A stretch of DNA of 35,463 bases from Clostridia bacterium (GTDB lineage: Bacteria; Bacillota; Clostridia; Oscillospirales; CAG-272): positions 1-35,463 of the forward strand of contig JAFSAM010000054.1 of NCBI GenBank assembly GCA_017441005.1, written 5' to 3'. The translations under genes and the position numbers were made by a program. How positions within the stretch are numbered: position 1 is the first letter of the stretch; every line of letters starts with the position of its first letter. Under the pieces are notes generated by a model. That model was not told the DNA's origin and did no database searches. It saw only the letters and a list, made by a program, of their open reading frames with translations. Below are positions 13,833 through 22,470 of this stretch, in pieces.

Positions 13833-14633
13833 ATGGTTTTCAGTTTGGAGCTTTTGTGGCTGTTTGTTGCGGCAATGGTCATAAGTGCGATAGGTTTTAA
13901 AAAATACGTATGGTTTATATCCCTCGGTTACGGCTTTTCGATTGCGGGAGAGGGAATGCTTATGACTATACTTTTCGGCAAGACATTGACACCGGGAGCA
14001 GTTATATGCTGTATTCTCTTTGTAGTATACGGACTTCGACTCGGTGGATATCTTGCGATACGTGAGTTCGGCAACAGCTCGTACAAAAAACACATGAAAA
14101 CAGAGATAAAGAGCGGTGATACCATTCCGTTTGGCGTAAAGGTCGCGATTTGGGTCACCTGTGCATTGCTTTACGTAACGCAAGTCTCGGGCGTTTTTTA
14201 CCGTATGTATAACCTCTGTGCCGATAATGCTTTCGTATTTGTCGGGGCAGGAATTATGGCACTTGGTTTAGGCATCGAGACACTTGCGGATATTCAGAAA
14301 AACAATGCGAAAAAGAAAAATCCCGGACGGTTTGTCGACACGGGGCTTTACAGACTTGTACGCTGTCCTAACTATCTTGGTGAAATGATATTCTGGACGG
14401 GCGCTCTTGTTGCCGGAATCGGTGCTGTTTCGGGATGGCAGTGGGTGATAGTAGCTATCGGCTACGTCGGTATAATATTCGTTATGTTCAGCGGTGCGCG
14501 CAGGCTTGAAATACGCCAGAACAAGAATTACGGAAACGATCCCGAATATCAAAAATATGTAAAGACCGTGCCGATCATGGTGCCGTTTATACCGCTTTAC
14601 AGTGTAGAAAAATATAAGTGGTTGATCGCTTGA
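13833..14633 (+). CDS. DUF1295 membrane protein (steroid reductase/ICMT-like)
   Basis: 266 residues with about six or seven membrane segments. The C-terminal signature DTGLYRLVRCPNYLGEM, then a conserved Arg/Glu region (GARRLEIRQ) and DPEYQKY, is that of the 3-oxo-5-alpha-steroid 4-dehydrogenase/isoprenylcysteine methyltransferase superfamily, where it binds NADPH or S-adenosylmethionine. Bacterial DUF1295 members have no firmly assigned substrate. Start ATG follows AAGGAAG. It is followed after 32 bp by the DUF4275 gene, likely in one transcript. Confidence 0.85.
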   Translation: MVFSLELLWLFVAAMVISAIGFKKYVWFISLGYGFSIAGEGMLMTILFGKTLTPGAVICCILFVVYGLRLGGYLAIREFGNSSYKKHMKTEIKSGDTIPFGVKVAIWVTCALLYVTQVSGVFYRMYNLCADNAFVFVGAGIMALGLGIETLADIQKNNAKKKNPGRFVDTGLYRLVRCPNYLGEMIFWTGALVAGIGAVSGWQWVIVAIGYVGIIFVMFSGARRLEIRQNKNYGNDPEYQKYVKTVPIMVPFIPLYSVEKYKWLIA

Positions 14634-14665
14634 TAAACTGATATTAAAGGTATTAAAGGTATTAT

Positions 14666-15046
14666 ATGAAATTTTCTATGACAAAACAAAAGTTTATAAA
14701 CCAATGGTTGAGACATTTTGCCAATGGTGTATCAAAAATACAGATAGAAAGCTATGTAAAGGATCAATATATTTGGCACGTATTTTCTTACGGTTTGATT
14801 TCGGACGAAAAACTGCTTATAGGTGATGATGCGCGAAATGCTTTTGATCAAGCGGACAAAAGTGCGTGCATTTGCTGTGATATGTTTGGAAACAGCGGTG
14901 TCAGGGAAGGGCTTTCGGGATGTGACTCCTCAAAAATGATCGAAGAGCACTTTACCGAATTGTATGTGGTGGCAAAAGATTATTCGTGGACCTATATTAA
15001 GACTCACGAGAATGGTTCGTGCGGACCTTATTTTTATCGAAAATAA
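14666..15046 (+). CDS. DUF4275 family protein
   Basis: 126 residues, cytoplasmic, no signal or membrane segment. YIWHVFSYG near the middle and the C-terminal WTYIKTHENGSCGPYF match the pattern I associate with DUF4275 proteins of Firmicutes. Function unknown. The start lies after a small repeat, AAAGGTATT twice, the second supplying a weak AAAGG ribosome site. Neighbours are the DUF1295 gene (32 bp before) and a flavoprotein (37 bp after). Confidence 0.75.
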   Translation: MKFSMTKQKFINQWLRHFANGVSKIQIESYVKDQYIWHVFSYGLISDEKLLIGDDARNAFDQADKSACICCDMFGNSGVREGLSGCDSSKMIEEHFTELYVVAKDYSWTYIKTHENGSCGPYFYRK

Positions 15047-15083
15047 CGTTTACAAGAAAACTGCAGAAAAATAAGAGGACAAT

Positions 15084-16289
15084 ATGCATATTGAAGAAAA
15101 ACTTACTACGGAGATAACGGACAGCTGTGACGTATTGGTATGCGGCGGCGGTTTTGGCGGTATTTCTGCCGCATTGGCGGCGGCAAGATTGGGTAAAAGG
15201 GTCATTTTGCTTGAGAAACAGTATATCCTGGGCGGACTCGGCACGGCCGGACTTATAACCATATACCTTCCTCTGTGTGACGGCTACGGTAAGCAGGTGT
15301 CATACGGCATTGCAGAGGAGCTGTTCAGACTGTCGATATCGTTAGGGTGCGAGGATAAATATCCGTCGAACTGGCTTGATACGGATGATAAAGAGCATCG
15401 AACAGAGAAGGATGCACGTTTTGAGGTGCAGTACAATCCTTCGATATTCGCAATACTGGCAGAGCAGCTGCTTGTTCAAAACGGAGTAGAAATACTGTAC
15501 GGTGCTTATGCCGTCGGCGTATCGAAAAATGGAGACAGGATAGATTCCGTCATTATTGAAAGCAAGTCGGGAAGACAGGCGATAGAGGTCAATACCGTTG
15601 TTGATGCAACGGGAGACTGCGATATAGCATATTTTGCGGGAGTGCCCACAAAGAATTTTGAGCAGGGAAACGTTCTTGCGGCTTGGTATTATTCATTGGG
15701 AGACGGAGGCTATAAGCTTAATACGATCGGCTTTGCTGACATTCCGGAGGAGCAAAAGAAAAACGGAAAGTCGGTCAAATTGCTTATTCAAAAGCGTTTC
15801 GGCGGCATTGACGTAAAAGAGGTGTCGGAAATGACACGCTATTCTCACGCATCGACATTGAACAGCATAATCAAGAAGAGGGAGGATGATCCCACACTTA
15901 TTCCCACCTCGATCGCGACGATCCCTCAGATACGTATGAGCAGGCGCATTGTCGGTGAATACACAATGAACGATACCGAGGAGCATAAATTTTTTGAAGA
16001 CTCGATCGGTATGATATCAAACTGGAGAAAAAGAGGTCCCGTTTACGAGGTGCCCTTTTCGACCCTATATTCAAGAGATGTGAAGAATCTGATCACTGCG
16101 GGAAGATGTACATCTGTGACCGACAGTATGTGGGATATAATGCGTGTGATTCCTTGCTGTGCGGTAACGGGTCAAGCGGCGGGAACTGCGGCTGCGATCA
16201 CCGACGATTTCACCAAGACCGATATATCAAAGCTGCAAAGAATTCTTGAAGAAAACGGCGTTATTTTACACGAAAGCGACCTTGAGTGA
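15084..16289 (+). CDS. FAD-dependent oxidoreductase
   Basis: 401 residues. The N-terminal dinucleotide-binding motif VLVCGGGFGGISAALAAARLG and ILLEKQYILGGLGTAGLI place it in the FAD-dependent oxidoreductase family of the FAD_oxidored type (PF12831). VVDATGDCDIAYFAGVP and the C-terminal GRCTSVTDSMWDIMRVIP with TGQAAGTAAAI are typical of the second FAD-contacting region. Substrate unknown. AGAGGA lies four bases before the ATG. Last gene of the possible three-gene unit; a hairpin terminator follows at 16311. Confidence 0.88.
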   Translation: MHIEEKLTTEITDSCDVLVCGGGFGGISAALAAARLGKRVILLEKQYILGGLGTAGLITIYLPLCDGYGKQVSYGIAEELFRLSISLGCEDKYPSNWLDTDDKEHRTEKDARFEVQYNPSIFAILAEQLLVQNGVEILYGAYAVGVSKNGDRIDSVIIESKSGRQAIEVNTVVDATGDCDIAYFAGVPTKNFEQGNVLAAWYYSLGDGGYKLNTIGFADIPEEQKKNGKSVKLLIQKRFGGIDVKEVSEMTRYSHASTLNSIIKKREDDPTLIPTSIATIPQIRMSRRIVGEYTMNDTEEHKFFEDSIGMISNWRKRGPVYEVPFSTLYSRDVKNLITAGRCTSVTDSMWDIMRVIPCCAVTGQAAGTAAAITDDFTKTDISKLQRILEENGVILHESDLE

Positions 16290-16310
16290 TGCTTTATAAA
16301 TAATAGCAAA

Positions 16311-16348
16311 AGATCCCCTCGGACCGAAACCGAGGGGATCTTATTTAT
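16311..16348. terminator. Bidirectional terminator
   Basis: Perfect 12-bp stem AGATCCCCTCGG/CCGAGGGGATCT with a 7-base loop. It lies between two converging genes, the flavoprotein (+) and the cysteine-rich peptide (-), with TTATTTAT on the plus side and TTTGCTATTA on the minus side. Confidence 0.88.
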
Positions 16349-16361
16349 ACCGTAAAAGCGA

Positions 16362-16481
16362 TCAGTTGCCGCATCCGCAACCACAACCGCCTCCGCAGTT
16401 GCAGAGGAAGAAGAGCACGAGGCAGATAGCGATGATAACCCAGATGTTTTCACAGTCAAAAAGGTTACACAAGCAGTTCAT
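16362..16481 (-). CDS. 39-residue cysteine-rich membrane peptide
   Basis: A short frame with an excellent ribosome site (AAAGGAGGT, five to six bases before ATG). The peptide begins MNCLCNLFDCENI, continues with a hydrophobic segment WVIIAICLVLFFL (about 14-26) and ends CNCGGGCGCGCGN. It has nine cysteines in 39 residues. Single-span peptides with Cys/Gly-rich tails occur in spore formers, some tied to the spore coat (recalled pattern, not searched). The upstream sequence matches the SigK promoter pattern AC-N16-CATANNNTA (16529-16555). A shared terminator follows. Function unknown; a spore-surface or redox/metal-binding role is plausible. Confidence 0.85.
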   Translation of the reverse strand: MNCLCNLFDCENIWVIIAICLVLFFLCNCGGGCGCGCGN

Positions 16482-16528
16482 AGTAGACCTCCTTTCGGGG
16501 AAAAGCTGATTGTTCTTTACCCTGATAT

Positions 16529-16555
16529 TATTCTATGTCGGAGGTTAAAAAGTGT
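16529..16555 (-). promoter_or_regulatory. Candidate SigK-type promoter of the cysteine-rich peptide
   Basis: Minus strand AC (16555-16554), 16 bases, CATAGAATA (16537-16529), which fits the published mother-cell SigK pattern AC-N16/17-CATANNNTA. CATAGAAT is also seven of eight to the SigE -10. No sigma-A -35 stands at the right distance. The pattern is short, so chance is possible. Confidence 0.4.
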
Positions 16556-16665
16556 TTGGGGCGGGAGGTGACAGGACCGTCGGTTTTTTTGCGTTTTGGT
16601 CGCGCATACAAAAAAACCGGTAAAAAGAGTAAGTTGATTTTTAATTTTTTTGTTAAAAAAAATAC

Positions 16666-17241
16666 TTACCTGACGAAGATGCCCACAAAGAGATAAATGC
16701 ACATCATAAGCAGGGTGAAGTTGTAGTTTGATTCAAAAAAGATCCAGACGGCAAAGCTCCAAAGCAGAACGAGACAAAAGAATGATACCGTCTTCATAAC
16801 TCTTTCGGCAGTGTCAGGGGAGGTCGTTAATTCAAGTGTTTTTTCTAAAATTTGACCGCCGTCAAGACTGCGGATGGGCAGTATGTTCAGAAGTATCAAG
16901 ATCATGTTGCTGATTTTAAAAAAATTTAGTGTATCAGTGGATTCGAATCGACTGCAGATCATTATTACACAAATGTTTGCCAGAATTCCTGCAATACTTA
17001 TTGCGATATCGGCTTTATAAGAGGAGACGCATGGGGCGGTTTTGATATCAAGACCTATGGGGAGGATCTTGATCCGAGCGATTTTCTGCCCACAGATGAG
17101 CATAACGATAATATGCCCGATTTCGTGAAGAAGTGCGGCAAGAAGCGGGAGGAAGGCGATCGGAGAAGCCCCACCCGCAACAAGAACGCAAAAAAAGATG
17201 ACAGTCGACAGCCCAATTTCAAGCTTCAGTCCCTTAGCCAT
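16666..17241 (-). CDS. M50 site-2 protease, SpoIVFB-like
   Basis: 191 residues, about five or six membrane segments. HEIGH (39-43) is the zinc-binding HExxH of site-2 proteases, and NILPIRSLDGGQ (about D127) is the second metal-site motif of the M50 family. In Bacillus, SpoIVFB cleaves pro-SigK in the outer forespore membrane (family knowledge). This protein lacks the C-terminal CBS domain of SpoIVFB (about 288 residues), so substrate recognition must differ. A sporulation role is supported by sigG and by candidate SigE and SigK promoters nearby, but a general site-2 protease is possible. Its ATG overlaps the end of a 21-codon frame by 8 bases, suggesting coupled translation. Confidence 0.85.
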   Translation of the reverse strand: MAKGLKLEIGLSTVIFFCVLVAGGASPIAFLPLLAALLHEIGHIIVMLICGQKIARIKILPIGLDIKTAPCVSSYKADIAISIAGILANICVIMICSRFESTDTLNFFKISNMILILLNILPIRSLDGGQILEKTLELTTSPDTAERVMKTVSFFCLVLLWSFAVWIFFESNYNFTLLMMCIYLFVGIFVR

Positions 17242-17299
17242 ATTTGACCACCGTCATAAGTACTATTACAGCAATAAGAAAAAAGATGATGTTTTTCAT
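17234..17299 (-). CDS. 21-residue hydrophobic peptide overlapping the M50 gene
   Basis: MKNIIFFLIAVIVLMTVVKYG is a single membrane span. Its stop TAA overlaps the start ATG of the protease (ATGGCTAA), a common sign of translational coupling. The ribosome site is weak (GCGG), so it may be only a spacer frame. In Bacillus the SpoIVFB gene follows spoIVFA, whose membrane protein regulates it; a short membrane partner here would be a parallel (inference). Confidence 0.4.
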   Translation of the reverse strand: MKNIIFFLIAVIVLMTVVKYG

Positions 17300-17352
17300 T
17301 AAAATACCGCTTTTTCTGATTATTATACAAAAGAATATGCGAAATATTTTTC

Positions 17353-17381
17353 GGGTATGAATAGAATCCTGTATAATATTT
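17353..17381 (-). promoter_or_regulatory. Candidate SigE-type promoter of the M50 protease unit
   Basis: Minus strand AAATATT (17381-17375), 15 bases, CATACCC (17359-17353), a partial match to the SigE pattern ATATT...CATACA. No good sigma-A promoter was seen for this gene. The rest of 17242-17509 is AT-rich without further features. Confidence 0.3.
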
Positions 17382-17509
17382 TGATTGATTTTAATAGGCA
17401 CGGTCAAGGTTGCTTTGCAGGTATGATCAATATTTATAGAAAAAAACAAAAAAGGGGCACTATAGGATTATTAAATTAAAAATAATCGGTATTATTGATA
17501 GGATTTGTG

Positions 17510-17538
17510 TTGACAAATTGGATATTTTGACATATAAT
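17510..17538 (+). promoter_or_regulatory. Consensus promoter of the aspartate kinase gene
   Basis: TTGACA (17510-17515), 17 bases, TATAAT (17533-17538), both perfect. The leader is only about 35 bases, leaving no room for a lysine riboswitch. Confidence 0.88.
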
Positions 17539-17579
17539 GTAATGTATTCAGCATAATCAGTATAAAAGGAGAGATTGTT

Positions 17580-18908
17580 TTGAACAGAGATCATATAAAG
17601 ACGGTGAAGTTTGGCGGCAGCTCGCTCAGTGACGCAAATCAGTTTAAAAAAGTAGCCGACATAATCCTCTCGGATAAGAACAGAAGATACGTAGTTCCGT
17701 CTGCACCCGGCAAAAGATATAAGGATGACGTAAAGGTGACCGATATGCTCTACAAGTGCAATGCGCTTGCAGAGAGAGGTGAATCGATCGACGTTTATTT
17801 TGACGGTATCAAGAAGAGATACAACGAGATCATAAACGGACTCGGACTCAAGGATTTTTCTCTTGAGGAGGATTTCGAGACCGTAAAAAACAATATAAAG
17901 AATAAATCCGGAAGTGACTATGCCGCAAGCCGCGGCGAGTATCTGAACGGCAAGATTCTTGCCGCATACCTCGGTTTTGAATTTATTGATGCTGCGGATG
18001 TTATCTTCTTTAAGGAAGACGGCAGATTTGATGAGGACAAGACCAATGCGGTATTGAAGGGCTTGCTCAAGACTCATGAAAAGGCTGTAATCCCCGGATT
18101 CTACGGTTCAAAGCCCGACGGAAGCATCAAGACGTTTTCAAGAGGCGGTTCCGATATTACGGGTTCTATCGTAGCAAGAGCTTGCGATGCGGATATATAC
18201 GAAAACTGGACGGACGTTTCGGGCTTCCTTATGGCAGACCCGAGAATAATCGATAATCCCAAGCCTATTGAGGTAATAACCTACAGAGAGCTCAGAGAGC
18301 TTTCTTATATGGGTGCCACCGTTCTTCACGAGGACGCGATCTTCCCCGTAAGAACTGTCGGTATTCCCGTACAGATCAAGAATACGAACGATCCCGAAGC
18401 CCCCGGTACTTTGATCGTTCCAAAGACCGATATGGTCGATACGGAAAGAGTGATCACCGGTATTGCGGGTAAGAAAAACTTCTCCGTAATCACACTTGAG
18501 CAGGATATGATGAATTCTGCTGTCGGCTTCGGAAGAAGAGTTCTTGAGGTATTCGAGAGACACGGAATGGTATTTGAGCACCTTCCTTCGGGTATTGATA
18601 CTATGAGCGTCGTTCTCAGCACAAGTCAGCTTGAGGGACACAGAGATGAGCTTATCAACGAGCTTTGCAGAGAGGTAGAGCCTGACTGCATTTACATTGA
18701 GGATAACCTCGCTCTGCTTGCTGTAGTAGGCAGAGGTATGGTTGGTGAAAGAGGCACCGCGGCGAGAGTGTTCGGTGCAATCGCAAAGGTAGGCATCAAC
18801 CTCAGAATGATCGACCAGGGCTCGAGCGAATTGAATATCATCGTAGGTATCAACGAAAATGAACTTGAGGTTGCAATGAAGGCGATCTACGAGGAATTCG
18901 TTAAATAA
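17580..18908 (+). CDS. Aspartate kinase
   Basis: 442 residues. VKFGGSSLSDANQFKK is the amino-acid kinase N-terminal motif; FSRGGSDITGSIVARA binds substrate and nucleotide; WTDVSGFLMADPRI is characteristic of aspartokinases. Two ACT domains follow at about 295-365 and 370-440 (LAVVGRGMVGERGTAARVF), which carry allosteric control by lysine or threonine in this family. It phosphorylates aspartate, the first step to lysine, threonine, methionine and diaminopimelate. TTG start with AAGGAGA seven bases before it. Monocistronic, with strong promoter and terminator. The codon choice (AGA, CTT, GAG) suggests good expression. Confidence 0.95.
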   Translation: MNRDHIKTVKFGGSSLSDANQFKKVADIILSDKNRRYVVPSAPGKRYKDDVKVTDMLYKCNALAERGESIDVYFDGIKKRYNEIINGLGLKDFSLEEDFETVKNNIKNKSGSDYAASRGEYLNGKILAAYLGFEFIDAADVIFFKEDGRFDEDKTNAVLKGLLKTHEKAVIPGFYGSKPDGSIKTFSRGGSDITGSIVARACDADIYENWTDVSGFLMADPRIIDNPKPIEVITYRELRELSYMGATVLHEDAIFPVRTVGIPVQIKNTNDPEAPGTLIVPKTDMVDTERVITGIAGKKNFSVITLEQDMMNSAVGFGRRVLEVFERHGMVFEHLPSGIDTMSVVLSTSQLEGHRDELINELCREVEPDCIYIEDNLALLAVVGRGMVGERGTAARVFGAIAKVGINLRMIDQGSSELNIIVGINENELEVAMKAIYEEFVK

Positions 18909-18920
18909 TGAAAAAAATGT

Positions 18921-18960
18921 CGGCATACAGGCAATCTAAGCTTGTATGCCGATTTTTTGT
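18921..18960 (+). terminator. Terminator of the aspartate kinase gene
   Basis: CGGCATACA/TGTATGCCG with a 13-base loop, followed by ATTTTTTGTTTATTTT. Confidence 0.88.
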
Positions 18961-19054
18961 TTATTTTCGTAAATATATGAAAAATTTATCTCAAGAAATG
19001 CTAAAAATGACAAGAAATCTATAATATTTTGTTCACATTTTTTGTACAAAGGAC

Positions 19055-19083
19055 TTTACAAACATATAAATGAGGTGTATAAT
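19055..19083 (+). promoter_or_regulatory. Promoter of the sugar dehydratase gene
   Basis: TTTACA (19055-19060), 17 bases, TATAAT (19078-19083). Predicted start about 19090, with a leader of under 30 bases. Confidence 0.75.
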
Positions 19084-19117
19084 TAAATGAGTATAAAAAT
19101 AGAGAGAGGTGTTTATT

Positions 19118-21004
19118 TTGTCCATGAGATTAAATCCGTGGAAACCCTATCTGCTTAGAATTTTTGATATGGTTCTTGCCATTTTATCAATATTTATCGC
19201 AATGATCACTATGGGATGGATGTTTGGCGACACCACAAGCTGGACTATTTCTCTTATCGGAATGGCTATTCAGGCGATCGTATACATAGTTATGCTTTAC
19301 GCATTGAATATTTACAAGATAATATGGTATTATTCGTCGTTGCAGGAAATGCTGAAGTTGATAGTTGCGGTGTTGTTCTCGCAGATGGTGTCTTTTGTGA
19401 TCCATTTGTCATGCAGCATCGGTATGATCAAGGGAAGCTGGAAATTTTCCGATGAATTTTTGAAGGTGCACCTGTTGGCGGGAGCATTTATGGTAGTTTT
19501 TGTGATCATTTTCCGCTCTGTCATATATACGATCGAACGTAGAGAGGCTTCCGGAACAGTCAAAAGCGATACTGAAGAAGAGATCAATACTATGGTCATA
19601 GGTGCAGGCGAGGCGTGTAATTATTTTGTACGCGAAATGCAGCTGAAGCACAGCGACGAATATGATATTAAATGTATTATAGACGACAACCCGACCAAGC
19701 ACAAAATGCTTTTTGAGGGCGTCCCGATCGTCGGAAACAGGTATTCAATAGAAGAAAACGTAAAGAAATACAACATAAAAAAGATCATATTTGCAATTCC
19801 GTCCTGTCCTATGGCAGACAGAAAAGAGATCTTTGAGATCTGCACAAAGACGGGTTGCGTGGTAAAAACAATGCCGTCTATATACCAGATGGTTGAGAAT
19901 ACGGACAAGGTCGAATACGTAAAGCAGATTCGCGACGTCGGTATCGAAGACCTGCTCGGAAGAGATCCGATCAGAATCGACCTTGATTGCGTAATGAATT
20001 ACGTGAGCGGCAAGGTAGTAATGGTGACAGGCGGCGGTGGCTCTATAGGAAGCGAGCTTTGCCGACAGATCGCCGCATATAATCCCAAAAAGCTTATTAT
20101 ATTCGATATATACGAAAACAACGCTTATGATATCCAGCTCGAGCTCAAGAAAAAGTATCCTATGCTTGATCTTGTTACTTTGATCGGCTCTGTGAGAGAC
20201 AATCAGCGTCTCGATATGGTCTTTGAAAAATACAGACCCGAGGTCGTATATCATGCGGCGGCTCATAAGCACGTTCCTCTTATGGAGGACAGCCCGAACG
20301 AGGCGATCAAGAATAACGTATTCGGTACTTTGAATACCGTTCAGATGGCTGATAAGTTTAGGGTAAAGCGTTTTGTTCTCATTTCCACCGACAAGGCAGT
20401 AAATCCCACCAACATTATGGGTGCGAGCAAGAGAATATGCGAAATGATCGTTCAGGCATTTAACCGTGTATCTGAAACAGAGTTTGTAGCGGTCAGATTC
20501 GGTAACGTTTTGGGCAGTAACGGCTCGGTCGTACCTTTGTTTAAGACACAGATCCAGGCGGGCGGTCCGGTTACGGTAACCCACCCCGATATAATCAGAT
20601 ATTTTATGACGATTCCCGAGGCGGTTTCTTTGGTGCTTCAGGCGGGTGCCGATGCAAAGGGCGGAGAGATATTCGTTCTTGATATGGGCAAGCCCGTAAA
20701 GATCCTTGACCTTGCGGAAAATTTGATTAGGCTTTCGGGATTTGAGCCTTATAAAGAGATAGACATACAGTTCACCGGTCTCCGCCCCGGAGAGAAGCTT
20801 TACGAAGAATTGCTTATGAGCGAGGAGGGCCTTAAGGCTACCGCGAATAAGCTCATTCACATAGGAAAGCCCTTGGAGTTTGATGAGGAGCATTTCTATT
20901 GGGTATTGCACAAGATGAAGCACAGTATGTGTGACGACTCTGTTGATATGCGTTCTCTTGTGAAAGAGATAGTACCAACGTACATAATAACTCCCAATCA
21001 GTAA
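19118..21004 (+). CDS. Membrane-bound UDP-sugar 4,6-dehydratase (CapD/PglF/FlaA1-like)
   Basis: About 628 residues. Four membrane segments (about 10-140), a Rossmann-like CoA-binding domain (about 155-270) and an extended SDR domain (about 290-600) with VTGGGGSIGSEL, catalytic-region ISTDKAVNPTNIMGASKR and VRFGNVLGSNGSVVPLF. In this group the usual YxxxK is replaced by MxxxK, as seen here. Members dehydrate UDP-GlcNAc for capsule, glycan or bacillosamine-type sugars. No glycosyltransferase gene follows, so it stands outside a capsule cluster. The TTG at 19118 fits the ribosome site AGAGAGGT (seven bases); the ATG at 19124 is the alternative. Confidence 0.92.
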   Translation: MSMRLNPWKPYLLRIFDMVLAILSIFIAMITMGWMFGDTTSWTISLIGMAIQAIVYIVMLYALNIYKIIWYYSSLQEMLKLIVAVLFSQMVSFVIHLSCSIGMIKGSWKFSDEFLKVHLLAGAFMVVFVIIFRSVIYTIERREASGTVKSDTEEEINTMVIGAGEACNYFVREMQLKHSDEYDIKCIIDDNPTKHKMLFEGVPIVGNRYSIEENVKKYNIKKIIFAIPSCPMADRKEIFEICTKTGCVVKTMPSIYQMVENTDKVEYVKQIRDVGIEDLLGRDPIRIDLDCVMNYVSGKVVMVTGGGGSIGSELCRQIAAYNPKKLIIFDIYENNAYDIQLELKKKYPMLDLVTLIGSVRDNQRLDMVFEKYRPEVVYHAAAHKHVPLMEDSPNEAIKNNVFGTLNTVQMADKFRVKRFVLISTDKAVNPTNIMGASKRICEMIVQAFNRVSETEFVAVRFGNVLGSNGSVVPLFKTQIQAGGPVTVTHPDIIRYFMTIPEAVSLVLQAGADAKGGEIFVLDMGKPVKILDLAENLIRLSGFEPYKEIDIQFTGLRPGEKLYEELLMSEEGLKATANKLIHIGKPLEFDEEHFYWVLHKMKHSMCDDSVDMRSLVKEIVPTYIITPNQ

Positions 21005-21014
21005 TATGAGCAAG

Positions 21015-21052
21015 AAAGCAGATGTTTTTGAAGCGTCTGCTTTTTGTTTTTA
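21015..21052 (+). terminator. Terminator of the sugar dehydratase gene
   Basis: AAAGCAGA/TCTGCTTT with a 13-base loop followed by TTGTTTTT. Confidence 0.8.
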
Positions 21053-21134
21053 AGTATAAAACGCTGCTTGGAACAGTAGGGTGAAATAAGAGAATATTAT
21101 AAGCTGTTTCGGTATTCTTTTTGTTGCCCATTTA

Positions 21135-21163
21135 TTGACTTTTAGCCTTAAATGTTGTACAAT
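21135..21163 (+). promoter_or_regulatory. Promoter of the purD - ispH operon
   Basis: TTGACT (21135-21140), 17 bases, TACAAT (21158-21163). No purine riboswitch or other leader structure fits in the short leader of about 35 bases. Confidence 0.7.
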
Positions 21164-21204
21164 AGATTTGATTGTAATAATTATAACACCATCGGAGGAA
21201 CGGT

Positions 21205-22470
21205 ATGAAAATTCTTGTAGTAGGCGGCGGCGGAAGAGAGCACGCCATAGTAAAAAAATTGCATGAGAGTAAGTATGCTCCCGAGCTTTATTGTGCTCCG
21301 GGAAACGGCGGAATAGCGGAAATTGCTACTTGCTTGCCGGTTAAGGCGACCGATGTTGCAGGTATTGTAAATATTGCTGTAGAGAAGAAAATTGATCTTG
21401 TGTTTGTCGCTCCGGATGACCCGCTTATGCTGGGAACTGTCGACGCTTTGGAGGAGAAGGGAATAAGAGCCTTCGGACCTCGTCAGTGTGCTGCCATTAT
21501 TGAGGGAAGCAAGGTGTTTTCCAAGGAATTGATGAAAAAATACGGTATTCCCACTGCAGGATACGAGGTGTTTGACAGTGCAGAAAAGGCACTTGAATAT
21601 ATCAAGGCACAGAACGAATATCCGGCTGTTATCAAGGCTGACGGTCTTGCTCTCGGCAAGGGTGTTATTATCGCCAAGGATTATACCGAGGCTGAAGATG
21701 CCGTAAAGACTATAATGTGCGACAAGGTTTTCGGAGAATCGGGAAGCCGTGTTGTTATTGAAGAATTTTTGACAGGACCCGAGGTTTCTGTTTTGGCATT
21801 TACAGACGGAAAAACGATCGTTCCCATGGTTTCCGCTCAGGACCACAAGCGTGCGCTTGACAACGATATGGGTCTTAATACCGGCGGTATGGGCGCATTT
21901 TCACCCAGCCGTAATTATACTCCCGACATTGCAAATGAGTGCTATAATACCATATTCAAGCCCACGATGGACGCTATGAATAAAGAGGGCAGAACCTTTA
22001 AGGGTGTTATTTACTTCGGATTGATGCTTACACCCAAGGGCCCCCGTGTGATCGAATATAATGCCCGCTTCGGCGATCCCGAGACTCAGGCAGTTCTTCC
22101 CAGACTGAAGACTGATTTTGTTGATATTATCAATGCGGTTATCGACGAAAAGCTTGATGAGATCGAGATCGAATGGAAAGAAGATGCGGCCGTTTGTATC
22201 GTGCTTGCATCGGGCGGCTATCCTTCGAAATACGAATCCGGCAAGCTGATCGAGGGTCTTGACAGCGAGGTCTTTAAGTCTGACGACCTGTTTGTTTATC
22301 ACGCGGGTACAAAGGCTGCGGACGGCAAGATATATACCGCAGGCGGAAGAGTGCTCGGCGTTACCGCTACGGGCAAGACGCTTGACGATGCCATTGCAAA
22401 GTCGTATTCGGCATTGAAGAATATTTCTTTTGAAAAAATGCACTACAGAAACGATATCGGCAGAAAATGA
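21205..22470 (+). CDS. purD: Phosphoribosylamine--glycine ligase
   Basis: 421 residues, the usual PurD length. VVGGGGREHAIVKKL at the N-terminus, the ATP-grasp region with IKADGLALGKGVIIA (about 145-160), NTGGMGAFSP and EYNARFGDPETQ are conserved. It joins glycine to phosphoribosylamine, the second step of purine synthesis. No other pur gene is adjacent, so purD is separated from the rest of the pathway. CGGAGGA lies five bases before the ATG. Its last codons overlap the next gene by four bases (ATGA). Confidence 0.97.
   Translation: MKILVVGGGGREHAIVKKLHESKYAPELYCAPGNGGIAEIATCLPVKATDVAGIVNIAVEKKIDLVFVAPDDPLMLGTVDALEEKGIRAFGPRQCAAIIEGSKVFSKELMKKYGIPTAGYEVFDSAEKALEYIKAQNEYPAVIKADGLALGKGVIIAKDYTEAEDAVKTIMCDKVFGESGSRVVIEEFLTGPEVSVLAFTDGKTIVPMVSAQDHKRALDNDMGLNTGGMGAFSPSRNYTPDIANECYNTIFKPTMDAMNKEGRTFKGVIYFGLMLTPKGPRVIEYNARFGDPETQAVLPRLKTDFVDIINAVIDEKLDEIEIEWKEDAAVCIVLASGGYPSKYESGKLIEGLDSEVFKSDDLFVYHAGTKAADGKIYTAGGRVLGVTATGKTLDDAIAKSYSALKNISFEKMHYRNDIGRK

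Noticed and set aside
19745..21013. Reading frame of 422 codons antisense to the sugar dehydratase
   Set aside because: Shadow frame; no ribosome site, no recognisable domain, and the plus-strand gene is complete.
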